Shown piece by piece: positions 56,822-64,000 of a stretch of DNA of 64,000 bases (position 1 is its first letter; every line of letters begins with the position of its first letter). Source of the DNA: Gimesia aquarii (GTDB taxonomy: Bacteria > Planctomycetota > Planctomycetia > Planctomycetales > Planctomycetaceae); the NCBI RefSeq assembly GCF_007748175.1, contig NZ_CP037422.1, positions 3,230,020-3,294,019 of the forward strand. The letters are read 5' to 3'. Under the pieces are notes generated by a model. The model saw only the letters and a list, made by a program, of their open reading frames with translations. It searched no databases and was not told the origin of the DNA. The translations under genes and the position numbers were made by a program.

Positions 56822-57267
56822 TTGTTTTCTCCTGAAGGCCCAGCTATTACTTACAATTGCATTATGCACGCTGAATTCCCTAAAAGCAAGGACTTGTTGA
56901 ATTGATACAGCGATAAACGGCCTTGCATTAAACATGAGAGTGCCACTTCATAAAGACTTTATGATTCTCAAAAACAGCACAAATTCGTTTCCAGACTCAA
57001 ATCCGATTTTCAGGTCAGAGAAACTCTCAGGAAAAGGATAAAAAATAGTTACGATTCATCCAGATTACGATGATCTGCAAAGTTGAAATAGGAATCAGGT
57101 AGCTTAGAGAAGCTTTTTCGCCCTCATTGTCGACCTTGCTGATGAGGTTTATGCCGTAAGTCATCTAACGAAAACAGCTGTCAGGAACGGGTTGCTCATT
57201 ACATTAGGCACAGCCAAAACTATCAAGTCCAGTTCTCCTCTTCAAACTCAAACCACCCATTTTCACA

Positions 57268-57297
57268 GGTTTCGAAGGGGTTTTCTACTTCGAAACC
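57268..57297. repeat. Perfect inverted repeat in the gap before the Cys-rich gene
   Basis: GGTTTCGAAG (57268-57277) and CTTCGAAACC (57288-57297) form a 10-bp stem with a 10-nt loop. No T run follows on the plus strand, so an operator or RNA element is as likely as a terminator. Confidence 0.5.
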
Positions 57298-57538
57298 ATC
57301 GGAAATCCTGCTCAGCTTAACTAACCGTTACGACACACATAATCCGATGCAAAAATGACGTAACCTTTTTATCTGATAATGACTTGAGACATTCAAGCGA
57401 TTATTCCAGCACGCCGATAGATTGTAGCAGTCGCAATGAGAATTCGCGTCTGAATGATCACAAGGAAAACAATTCAGCTGTGAATTAGGTCGATGTTCGC
57501 GAGAGTATCAACCACAAACGGAATAACTATTGTAAAGG

Positions 57539-57560
57539 GATTGTTAACGAACAATCTTTT
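57539..57560 (+). terminator. Weak terminator-like hairpin
   Basis: GATTGTT-AACG-AACAATC (57539-57556) followed by TTTT. A 7-bp AT-rich stem; no plus-strand gene lies upstream, so it could end a short RNA or attenuate the leader of the Cys-rich gene. Confidence 0.25.
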
Positions 57561-57720
57561 AGACTCAAGCCAGCGCGAGTTGAGGTATTCAACTTGGACC
57601 GAAAGTAGTCTCAAAGGGAACAAAACAAAATTCGCGCAATAATCACAATGGTGTGACATAAGAGGCACATCAATCTGTCTATGATGGTCAGAAAACGACC
57701 CAAGAAGGAGACGCTGTTCT

Positions 57721-58950
57721 ATGAAATGGATTAGTCTGTTAAGTGCATTAGTTGTGGCATTAGGGATGAATGCCGTTGCACAAGCAGATCTTTTTGACCT
57801 TTCGCTTAATCGCGGGGCTGCAAAGAGCTGTGAATGTGCCTCGACATGTCAACCCGAGTGTTGTAAACCCACTATTACAAAACCATGCGAGCCTAACGTT
57901 TATACTTACCAACGTCAGTGCTCATCAATTAAACCACCTTGCTGTGGCGAAACTGGTCCCGCCTGCTGTAAGCCTGCACGTAGGCTCCGCGGTTGGTTCA
58001 AAAAACGCTGCTGTAATTCAGGATCAAGCTGCAACTCAGGAAACTGCAACAACGGTTGTGCTCCCAAAGCATGTGCCGCACCAGCTCCAAAGGCTTGCTG
58101 TGCTCCTGCTCCAAAAGCATGTGCCGCACCAGCTCCAAAAGCTTGCTGTGCTCCTGCTCCAAAAGCATGTGCCGCACCAGCTCCAAAAGCTTGCTGTGCT
58201 CCTGCTCCTAAAGCATGTGCCGCACCAGCTCCAAAAGCTTGCTGTGCTCCTGCTCCAAAAGCATGTGCCGCACCAGCTCCAAAAGCTTGCTGTGCTCCTG
58301 CTCCCAAAGCATGCACACCAGCTCCAAAAGCCTGCTGTGCTCCTGCTCCTAAAGCTTGCACACCAGCACCTAAGACTTGTGCTGCACCAGCTGCTAACAA
58401 CTGCTGCAACGACAAGCCTTGCTGCAACGCAGATCCTTGCGAAATCGCAGAATTGATCTACCAGTCTCAAACAGCTTGCTATGCTAAGCACCGTCGCAAA
58501 GCAATCCACAAGCTGGGTGACAAGTTCAACTGTGAGTGCAATCCTGAAATCATGTGTGCTTTCATCTACGCTTTGAACGACGCTGACGAACGTGTTCGTG
58601 CTAAAGCTGCTGATGAAATTGGCGACCAGCTTCGTAAGAACAACTGCTGCTGCTCACCACAATTAACAGCTGCACTGACTTGTGCTCTGGGTGACTGCGA
58701 CAAGAAAGTTGTTCGTGAAGCAACTCAGGCTCTGGAACTCTGCGGATACGAAGTTGTTGAAGGTTGCTGTGACAAACCTTGCTGCCACACTGGATGTGCT
58801 CCTAGCGGATGCTCTCCTTCAGCAGCACCAGCTCCTGCTCCAACCTCAGATCCTAAGGCTTACTTCCCCAGCCGTTTTCAAGACCAAAAACAGTCTCGTC
58901 GACGTTTGAGTGGAAACAGCCTGTCTAACTTGTTCGGTCTGATTGACTAA
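57721..58950 (+). CDS. Secreted Cys/Pro/Ala-repeat protein with HEAT-like domain
   Basis: A 409-residue exported protein. Residues 1-22 are a signal peptide ('WISLLSALVVALGMNAVAQA'). By hand count about 57 residues are Cys (roughly 14 percent), with many C-C pairs. Residues 115-224 are fourteen copies of an 8-residue unit PKAC[A/C]APA (two copies lack one residue). Around 240-345 a helical part resembles two to three HEAT-like repeats ('DADERVRAKAADEIGDQL', 'CDKKVVREATQALELCGYEVVEG'). The C-terminus is Ala/Pro/Ser-rich with a basic patch. The composition fits a disulfide-crosslinked structural protein; Cys- and Pro-rich wall protein was reported for planctomycetes, so this is a wall or surface candidate (inference). 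ATG has AAGGAG 8 nt upstream; a strong terminator follows; monocistronic. Confidence 0.85.
   Translation: MKWISLLSALVVALGMNAVAQADLFDLSLNRGAAKSCECASTCQPECCKPTITKPCEPNVYTYQRQCSSIKPPCCGETGPACCKPARRLRGWFKKRCCNSGSSCNSGNCNNGCAPKACAAPAPKACCAPAPKACAAPAPKACCAPAPKACAAPAPKACCAPAPKACAAPAPKACCAPAPKACAAPAPKACCAPAPKACTPAPKACCAPAPKACTPAPKTCAAPAANNCCNDKPCCNADPCEIAELIYQSQTACYAKHRRKAIHKLGDKFNCECNPEIMCAFIYALNDADERVRAKAADEIGDQLRKNNCCCSPQLTAALTCALGDCDKKVVREATQALELCGYEVVEGCCDKPCCHTGCAPSGCSPSAAPAPAPTSDPKAYFPSRFQDQKQSRRRLSGNSLSNLFGLID
58063..58392 (+). repeat. Tandem coding repeat, 24-nt unit in 48-nt pairs
   Basis: Fourteen copies of a 24-nt unit encoding PKAC[A/C]APA, mostly alternating Ala and Cys at position 5, so the higher-order period is 48 nt. 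Two units (PKACTPA) are 21 nt. Copies are nearly identical at DNA level, implying recent expansion or gene conversion. Confidence 0.95.
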
Positions 58951-59429
58951 TTATCAATCAAATCCAGTTAGATAACCATGAACTCTTAAACGGCTCTCCT
59001 TTCCAAAAAGGGGAGCCGTTTTTTTTGTTGTCCTTGAGAAATCAAGAAACCAGCATTGAATTCCTTTTATTTTGGACAGTATAATCCGATTATCTGATAC
59101 TAAAGTCTTAAAGATATGAAAACATTAGACTTAAAATAATATACTCGTAATCTCTGTTATGATCTGTTACCATATAGGCATCCCTCCAACCGACACTCAT
59201 TGTGTCAAAGCCTGCAGTTGAGAAACATGTATTGTAAGTTCCCTCCTGATTCACAAGTCGACACCCCAAAAACATCCTGCCTGATCAATTACTGCTAAGT
59301 ATAACTGTGAAAAATGAAGCAAATTTAAGCGTAACCCTATGAAAACACTTGTTGTTTGATTCAGAAATCGAAATGCTACACTCCGAAAACTAGTCAACAA
59401 TCGCCTTTTCAGATTTGAAGGTTCTCACA
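58951..59429. other. Intergenic region before the Rieske gene
   Basis: Contains the terminator at 58988-59026. The remaining 400 nt is AT-rich with no gene; it presumably carries the promoter of the Rieske-cytochrome b operon, with a partial -10 match TACACT near 59380. Confidence 0.4.
58988..59026 (+). terminator. Intrinsic terminator of the Cys-rich gene
   Basis: AAACGGCTCTCCTTT pairs with AAAGGGGAGCCGTTT, followed by a long T run. About 13-15 bp with one G-T pair. Confidence 0.92.
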
Positions 59430-59948
59430 ATGCGACGTCGAAAATTCCTCAAATACTGCACGAGTGTTTTAAGTTCTATCTATGCCATTATCCTGGCAGT
59501 GCCGGCGCTAGGCTTTTTGTTTTCGACGCTTAAGCGAGGACAGCAGGAAAAGGAGACCTATGAGCTGGCCAAGCTGAATGATCTGGAGCCTGGAGTTCCC
59601 CAACGCTTTACAATCATCGATCGGCGAGTCGATGCCTGGACGAAATATCCTTCGGGTCCGATTGGATCGGTTTGGATCAGTAAAAATGAAGATGAATCAA
59701 TCACCGCCTTTTCGTCAACCTGTCCTCATTTAGGATGTGTGGTTGATTACGTACCTGGAGATAAAGTCTTTTTCTGTCCCTGTCATGCAGCCACGTTTGA
59801 GTCGAACGGCAGCATCGTCAGTGGTCCTCAGCCTCGTGGAATGGATGAATTAAACGCGTCGATCAAGACGATACGCGGCGAAAAATGGATTGTTGTGGAA
59901 TACGAAAAATTCGAAACGGGAATTGCAGAAAAAGTTTCAATAAATTAG
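59430..59948 (+). CDS. qcrA: Rieske [2Fe-2S] protein of a cytochrome bc complex (QcrA-like)
   Basis: The Rieske iron-sulfur subunit takes electrons from quinol at the positive side of the membrane. The N-terminus 'MRRRKFLKYCTSVLSSIYAIILAVPALGFLF' is a twin-arginine (RRxFLK) signal with a long hydrophobic helix that stays as the anchor. The cluster ligands are C-P-H and C-P-C-H: 'CPHLGCVVDYVPGDKVFFCPCHAATF', including the two disulfide Cys. 'GPQPRGMDEL' is the conserved end of the domain. I start at ATG 59430, which has GAAGG about 9 nt upstream; TTG 59415 would add 5 residues. 72 nt before the cytochrome b gene, same strand: one operon. Confidence 0.95.
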   Translation: MRRRKFLKYCTSVLSSIYAIILAVPALGFLFSTLKRGQQEKETYELAKLNDLEPGVPQRFTIIDRRVDAWTKYPSGPIGSVWISKNEDESITAFSSTCPHLGCVVDYVPGDKVFFCPCHAATFESNGSIVSGPQPRGMDELNASIKTIRGEKWIVVEYEKFETGIAEKVSIN

Positions 59949-60020
59949 CGCAGTGTCATTTACCTCAAGCCATGACAACGTAGATGTAATCATTTAAATT
60001 TCCCATAGGGAGATCATACA

Positions 60021-62018
60021 GTGCTGCCAGAAAAAACCAAAAAGTGGATCGATGAACGAACCGGATACAAGAATTTCTTGCATGCGATCTTCTTATTAAA
60101 TTTTCCCACCAAAAGACGCTCTCGCTGGCAATTCATCTGGGGGGGAGCTCTGGTATTGATGATGCTGGTGGAAATTGTCACCGGCACATTATTAATGACT
60201 GTCTATAGCCCTTCTGAAGCGGCAGCCTGGGGCAGTGTGCATTATATTGAAACTCAGGTCAATCTGGGCTGGTTTGTACGAGGACTGCATCATTACACCG
60301 CACATATGATGATCGTCGCTATCATTGTGCAGATCTTTCTAGTGATTGTTTCAGCCGGTTATCGCAAGCCAAAAGAATTTATTTACTGGACCAGTCTATT
60401 AATTGGCGGGGTCATTGTGGGGTTGACGATTACCGGAAACCCGCTTCCCTGGGATCAGAAAGGTTACTGGTCTTATCAAATTGAAACGGGAATTGCAGGT
60501 ACGATGCCCGGCATCGGTTCGACGTTACGTTCTTTGGTTGTTGGTGGGAGCGAATTTGGAAACCTCACGTTAACGCGACTTTATACGATTCACGTGATCG
60601 TTCTACCGGTCATTGCCATTCTGCTGTTTACCGTTCATATGGCATTGATTCGTCGTGAGCGTCTGCGAACTGCAAAGATCAAAGAAGCCGCCGATGACCC
60701 CGATGTCGATTTTGAACTGGATGAAGATGACCCTTTAAAAGATGAAATCACCCAGCCCTATTGGCCCTATCAAACAACAAGAACCCTGGTATTAACCTTA
60801 TTTCTGATCGGTATCGTCATCATTCAAATGATGACTTATCCCACTCTGAAAAACCAGCATGTTGACTATGAGCTGCTGGAATGGGAGGCCGACCTGCACC
60901 CAAGTGAGATTAAACTCGAAGCGCCTGCTGACAGTGCGCTGCCGTTTGTCGCACGACCTGAATGGTTTGTGAGATTTCTGTTTGAACTCAGGCATATGGT
61001 TCCCAAGGATCTCGAAGTCTTAGTCACGGCTGTTTTACCGGGCGTGTTACTGGCGATACTGGTTCTGGTTCCCTTTTATGAAAAAGTTTTAGGAGAAAAG
61101 TGGGGGCAGCGACTGGCTATTGCCGTTTATGTGGGTGGCATACTCATCATCTCGGGTATTAGCTGGTATGGGATTCAAACAGAGCGTAGTGCTCCCGACT
61201 ATGCTTTGAATCGTTCGCAGGAAATCGCTTATGCTGCGCGTGCTTCCTGGTTAGCCAGCAAGAACGGGGTTCCTCCTGAAGGGCCGGCTTCTTTACTGCG
61301 GAATGACCCGAAATCAATGGGACCGCTCATTTTTGCACGCCATTGTGGAATCTGTCACACATGGAATGGGCATGATGGGACAGGGCACTATATCATGGAG
61401 ATGAAAGACGGTAAAAAAGTCAAAGCCACTCCTCGTGCTTCAGATCTTGCAGAGTTTGCCACTACTAAATGGATTGCCGAGTTCCTCACCAACCCAAGGG
61501 ACCCCAAATTCTTCGGCCATGTTGGTTCTCTGAAAGGGGGAGAGGCGATTCTGAATGGCGAAATGAGTGACTGGGCCGACAGCTATGTCGGACCGGAAGG
61601 CATACTCTCAAAAGCAGATATTGAAGCCGTCTCAGCACTCCTGGCGCGCGAAGCAAATCGGAGAGACTATGAACCTGTCAGCGAGGCTGTTATCAAGCGC
61701 GGTATTTCTGTTTTCAGTGGTCAGAATTTCAAAGACAAAGACGGCAAAGTCGTCGATTTTGATGGCTATTGTGCGCAATGCCACGCCATGAAAGCGGGAG
61801 ATCCTGACGATGAAGGAGGAGGTGCCGCACCTGACTTCAATGGTTATGGATCGGCCAAATGGCTCTCTGAGTTCATTCGCAGCCCGGGCGCAGAAAAGTT
61901 TTATGGTGATAAAAATATCATGCCTGCCTTTGAAGAATCCAAGCTTTCCAAACACGATTTGAACTTGCTTGTCAACTGGATGCGTGGAGAATGGCAACGA
62001 CCGAAAACGGAAAACTAA
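60021..62018 (+). CDS. Cytochrome b fused to a di-heme cytochrome c (bc-type complex)
   Basis: A 665-residue fusion. Residues 1-220 are a b6-type cytochrome b: 'WFVRGLHHYTAHMMIV' and 'LYTIHVIVLPVIAILLFTVHMALI' supply the four heme-b His; the last pair is 14 residues apart, as in b6 rather than mitochondrial b (13). An acidic stretch leads to the subunit-IV-like part with 'RPEWFVRFLFELRHMVP' (a PEWY variant) and helices 'LPGVLLAILVLVPFYE' and 'IAVYVGGILIISGISWYG'. The C-terminal periplasmic part has two heme-c motifs, C442-G-I-C-H446 and C584-A-Q-C-H588. So quinol oxidation and cytochrome c are in one chain. GTG start with AGGGAG 9 nt upstream. Operon with the Rieske gene. Probably a menaquinol-cytochrome c reductase. 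Confidence 0.93.
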   Translation: MLPEKTKKWIDERTGYKNFLHAIFLLNFPTKRRSRWQFIWGGALVLMMLVEIVTGTLLMTVYSPSEAAAWGSVHYIETQVNLGWFVRGLHHYTAHMMIVAIIVQIFLVIVSAGYRKPKEFIYWTSLLIGGVIVGLTITGNPLPWDQKGYWSYQIETGIAGTMPGIGSTLRSLVVGGSEFGNLTLTRLYTIHVIVLPVIAILLFTVHMALIRRERLRTAKIKEAADDPDVDFELDEDDPLKDEITQPYWPYQTTRTLVLTLFLIGIVIIQMMTYPTLKNQHVDYELLEWEADLHPSEIKLEAPADSALPFVARPEWFVRFLFELRHMVPKDLEVLVTAVLPGVLLAILVLVPFYEKVLGEKWGQRLAIAVYVGGILIISGISWYGIQTERSAPDYALNRSQEIAYAARASWLASKNGVPPEGPASLLRNDPKSMGPLIFARHCGICHTWNGHDGTGHYIMEMKDGKKVKATPRASDLAEFATTKWIAEFLTNPRDPKFFGHVGSLKGGEAILNGEMSDWADSYVGPEGILSKADIEAVSALLAREANRRDYEPVSEAVIKRGISVFSGQNFKDKDGKVVDFDGYCAQCHAMKAGDPDDEGGGAAPDFNGYGSAKWLSEFIRSPGAEKFYGDKNIMPAFEESKLSKHDLNLLVNWMRGEWQRPKTEN

Positions 62019-62054
62019 GTTCTTGTATATTTCAAAGGAACTATACAAGAACTT
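62017..62054. terminator. Inverted repeat spanning both convergent stop codons
   Basis: AAGTTCTTGTATA (62017-62029) and TATACAAGAACTT (62042-62054) form a perfect 13-bp stem with a 12-nt loop. It overlaps the TAA of the cytochrome gene (62016-62018) and that of the S41 protease (62053-62055). It lacks a T run and is AT-rich, so it may be a bidirectional terminator or RNA-stability hairpin. Confidence 0.55.
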
Positions 62055-63681
62055 ACGAACGTGGGATGAGTGTCGCCTCGGAAGTAGCCTTCTGTTCTTC
62101 GATTTTTTTGCGCAGCTGTTTCAATGCGGATTTGAGTATCGGGTCTTGGGTTTTCGTAAAGTCATCATGCGTTGCCTTCACTTTGACATCAGGCTGAACA
62201 CCTACAGAATCGAGCGGCTTAGCATTCATATCAAGGGCGATCCAACGCGGTAGATTCACAATGATGCCCGCACCTGGGTTGAGTTGCCGGGGATTTCCAC
62301 TGGATCCGGCTGTCCGATCCCCCATGGTTGTTACGTTAGGACATTGTGCCAGCATCAGCACAAATGCCTCAGCGGAACTCATCGTTTTCTCACCTTGTAA
62401 AACAATAACAGGCCCACGGTAATACCAATTCTTATTCGGTGCGAAGGTGCGTTTCTGTTTGGTTCCCAAGTCGCTGTGCTGATCACCGTTTCGATACTGA
62501 TGCATCGCATAAACTCTGGGACGATCGACAAAGAAGCCTGCCAGCTTCGCACCTAGAGGCTCTGATCCACCACCATTGGCACGCAAATCTAAAATCAGGC
62601 CTCGCGTTCCCTTCATTTCTTTCAGAACCATTTCGAAATCTCTGGGGAGTGACTCATTTACCAGATTATCAACTGCGATATAGCCAATGCCGTCTTTAGT
62701 CTGTCCCCATCGCAGTCCCTTTCTACGGTCAAATGAACCTATGAGATGCGCGGCCGCGGCGGGACTGGCATTAAAGAATCGCTCGCGGTTAAAGCCTTGG
62801 ACATAGTTACCATCCACTTTCACATAAACATGCAGATCTTTTAAATGCTTGAGCATTTCATTGAGAATCTGAGCCAGTTCACGATTGCTCTTTGCTTTCG
62901 CTATGAGTGGCCTGTATTTCTTCCGCAGGCTCTGCCAGTCAACATCTGGCTTGATCATGAACATGGCATACTCGCGATCAAACGCGTTCCATACTGTGTC
63001 GAAAATCTCTAATGCCCCACCATCCTTCAATGGGGTCGCGACGGGGAGTGTCCGCTGCCGAAACGCATCAACATATTTCGCCTCATTTTTTCCAGTGTCG
63101 ATCACATAGAATCGTCGCGAACCTTCTTTGGTTTCCAGATCGAAAATGATCGATTCTCTGAGCGGGATCACTGGTCTCCCTTTGTTTTGCCAGCTAGATC
63201 GCATCTTAAAATGCGCCAGTTCTTTTGCCTGTTCAACGAGGGTCACATCGCCTTGTTCCCCAACGGTATCAGATGGAAACAGGTTTCCAACAAGTGCCGG
63301 ATGAAAACGCATCCACACGCTTGTGATATGCTCCCCCTTACCAGCGCCAGCCGACAGAACATTGCCTGGCTTATCGGCAAATACAGCAGCCCAAAGTACG
63401 TTCGTGCCGTGACATCCAAAAACAACCTGCGAAGGCCCCAGCTTGATTTCAAAGTCGTCTGCCAGCTTGTAGTGAAAGGATTTCAGAATCCAAACATCCT
63501 GTTGACCTGAAGTCCAGTTATAGGCACGGAACTGCTTCGAATAATCTAGATTCGCGGTGTATTTCTTACCAAGATCTTCGGCAACGGCAGTTGCCGTTAA
63601 GAAGACCAGTAATAATCCGAAAATCGAAAAATATTTCAGAGATCGCCAGACCAGTTGTAAGCTGAGAGAGCTTGTCACCAT
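62053..63681 (-). CDS. Exported S41 family serine protease (tail-specific/tricorn-like)
   Basis: A 542-residue exported protein. A signal peptide ('YFSIFGLLLVFLTATAVA', ending near residue 35) is followed by a large N-terminal domain of unknown type (about 40-220), a helical cap ('FDTVWNAFDREYAMFMIKPDVDW', typical at the start of S41) and the S41 core: 'RGLILDLRANGGGS', 'VIVLQGEKTMSSAEAFVLMLAQC' with the nucleophile Ser in M-S-S-A-E, and 'TMGDRTAGSSGNP'. No PDZ domain is obvious. The dyad Lys is expected a few residues after the Ser, but is not clear, so activity is uncertain; tricorn-type S41 uses other residues. I start at ATG 63681 (AGGA 9 nt upstream) rather than TTG 63699. Convergent with the cytochrome operon. 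Confidence 0.85.
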   Translation of the reverse strand: MVTSSLSLQLVWRSLKYFSIFGLLLVFLTATAVAEDLGKKYTANLDYSKQFRAYNWTSGQQDVWILKSFHYKLADDFEIKLGPSQVVFGCHGTNVLWAAVFADKPGNVLSAGAGKGEHITSVWMRFHPALVGNLFPSDTVGEQGDVTLVEQAKELAHFKMRSSWQNKGRPVIPLRESIIFDLETKEGSRRFYVIDTGKNEAKYVDAFRQRTLPVATPLKDGGALEIFDTVWNAFDREYAMFMIKPDVDWQSLRKKYRPLIAKAKSNRELAQILNEMLKHLKDLHVYVKVDGNYVQGFNRERFFNASPAAAAHLIGSFDRRKGLRWGQTKDGIGYIAVDNLVNESLPRDFEMVLKEMKGTRGLILDLRANGGGSEPLGAKLAGFFVDRPRVYAMHQYRNGDQHSDLGTKQKRTFAPNKNWYYRGPVIVLQGEKTMSSAEAFVLMLAQCPNVTTMGDRTAGSSGNPRQLNPGAGIIVNLPRWIALDMNAKPLDSVGVQPDVKVKATHDDFTKTQDPILKSALKQLRKKIEEQKATSEATLIPRS

Positions 63682-63814
63682 GAAACCACATCCTCGCAAC
63701 AGAAAATTTCATCTTCACTGTCAGATCTTCCCGATGGTATCTTCTTCGCTAGAGCATTACCAATCTTGAGAAAAAAGAAGGATCTTGATCAAGCCTGGTT
63801 TCCTCACTCGTCTC

Positions 63815-64000
63815 TCAAGGACTCTGAATCTCTACTCCTGCCGGTAACTTCACTTGCGAATTACCGGCAAGATAGGCAATCAAATCTGCCAGTTGCTGAT
63901 CGCTCAGCTTTTCCAATTGTCCCTCTGGCATGAGTGAGAGATTTGACTGAGTCATCTCCTCAATCTGTTGCCGATCGAATACGAATTGTTCGTTCTGTGT
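63815..64000 (-). CDS. C-terminal end of a PVC-type cytochrome/heme-binding protein (partial)
   Basis: The last 61 residues and stop codon (TGA) of a gene that runs out of the window. It reads '...FVFDRQQIEEMTQSNLSLMPEG', then 'QLEKLSDQQLADLIAYLAGN' and ends 'VKLPAGVEIQSP'. 'SLMPEGxLxxLSxQxLADLIAYL' is the standard end of the planctomycete heme-binding domain that follows a CxxCH motif in large PVC-type dehydrogenase or cytochrome proteins; the preceding part should hold the heme motif, outside the window. Same strand as the S41 gene, 134 nt upstream of it, so perhaps one unit. Confidence in the reading frame is high, in the full product moderate. Confidence 0.75.
   Translation of the reverse strand, partial: TQNEQFVFDRQQIEEMTQSNLSLMPEGQLEKLSDQQLADLIAYLAGNSQVKLPAGVEIQSP

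Larger units (their letters stand above)
56822..57720. other. Long regulatory gap before the Cys-rich repeat protein
   Basis: About 900 nt with no convincing gene, lying between two divergent genes. It holds a perfect 10-bp inverted repeat (57268-57297) and a small hairpin with a TTTT run (57539-57560). The promoter of the Cys-rich protein and that of the TPR gene must lie here. The last 20 nt carry AAGGAG, a strong ribosome binding site. Confidence 0.4.

Noticed and set aside
58063-58392. Possible CRISPR array at the tandem repeats
   Set aside because: Units are contiguous with no unique spacers and encode protein in frame.
57915-58427. Antisense open frames with Gly/Ala or Trp/Ser repeats across the Cys-rich gene
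   Set aside because: They are by-products of the 24-nt repeat, which lacks stop codons in several frames; the plus-strand frame has a signal peptide, start site and terminator.
57770-58456. A second plus-strand frame over the Cys-rich gene (repeats of V-P-H-Q-L-Q-K-L)
   Set aside because: Same repeat effect; no ribosome binding site, and it starts inside the signal-peptide coding region.

Overview
The window looks like chromosomal DNA of a planctomycete, most likely a Gimesia/Planctomyces-type member of the Planctomycetales (inference). The evidence is a DUF1559 protein with a prepilin-like N-terminus and a C-terminal H-x9-DG box, a squalene-hopene cyclase, a MoxR/DUF58/BatA-like/DUF4175/VWA operon with a DUF4159 gene, a PhoPQ-activated (PqaA-like) hydrolase, a haloalkane-dehalogenase subfamily III/OleB-like enzyme, a secreted Cys/Pro-rich repeat protein and the end of a PVC-type cytochrome at the right edge. 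I saw no rRNA, tRNA, CRISPR array, prophage or insertion sequence. Nearly everything reads as stable housekeeping DNA.

Layout. 0-3.4 kb: small lipoprotein, PqaA-like hydrolase, BON-like small protein, RimI-like acetyltransferase. 3.5-10.3 kb: a divergent UvrA-like ATPase converging on UvrB, then ScpA and a class C26 amidotransferase homologue that lacks its catalytic Cys. 10.3-11.2 kb: a gene-free stretch with short repeats. 11.2-14.6 kb: MFS exporter, TsaE, an extended SDR (OleD-like), a small membrane protein. 14.8-22.7 kb: DnaE, a small exported protein, BioB, squalene-hopene cyclase. 23-27 kb: DUF1559 protein, then a large TPR/peptidase-MA protein.

27.0-39.0 kb is the most distinctive block: seven tightly packed co-directional genes, several with overlapping stop and start codons. 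They encode a DUF4159 protein, a MoxR AAA+ ATPase, a DUF58 protein, a BatA/VWA membrane protein, a giant DUF4175-like coiled-coil membrane protein, a second VWA membrane protein and a secreted caspase-fold protein with a His-Cys dyad and an EF-hand-like loop. The block ends in a hairpin that overlaps the last stop codon. MoxR/VWA modules are thought to act as membrane-associated chaperone or assembly machines; a caspase-like partner is unusual and is my main candidate for an under-described system.

39-53.2 kb is core physiology: a sigma-70 factor, ribosomal protein S1, a DUF4432 sugar-epimerase-like protein, a GT2, FtsH, a DEAD-box helicase, the OleB/HLD-III-like hydrolase next to BioF, an M24 peptidase and thioredoxin reductase. 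53.2-57.7 kb holds a regulatory gap with a perfect 18-bp palindrome and an orphan terminator, then PanB, a dolichol-phosphate-mannose-synthase-like GT2 and a His-rich TPR exported protein. 57.7-64 kb holds the Cys/Pro/Ala repeat protein, a Rieske protein with a cytochrome b fused to a di-heme cytochrome c, an S41 protease, and a cytochrome gene cut by the window edge.

Product names rest on motifs read by eye; no database search was run.
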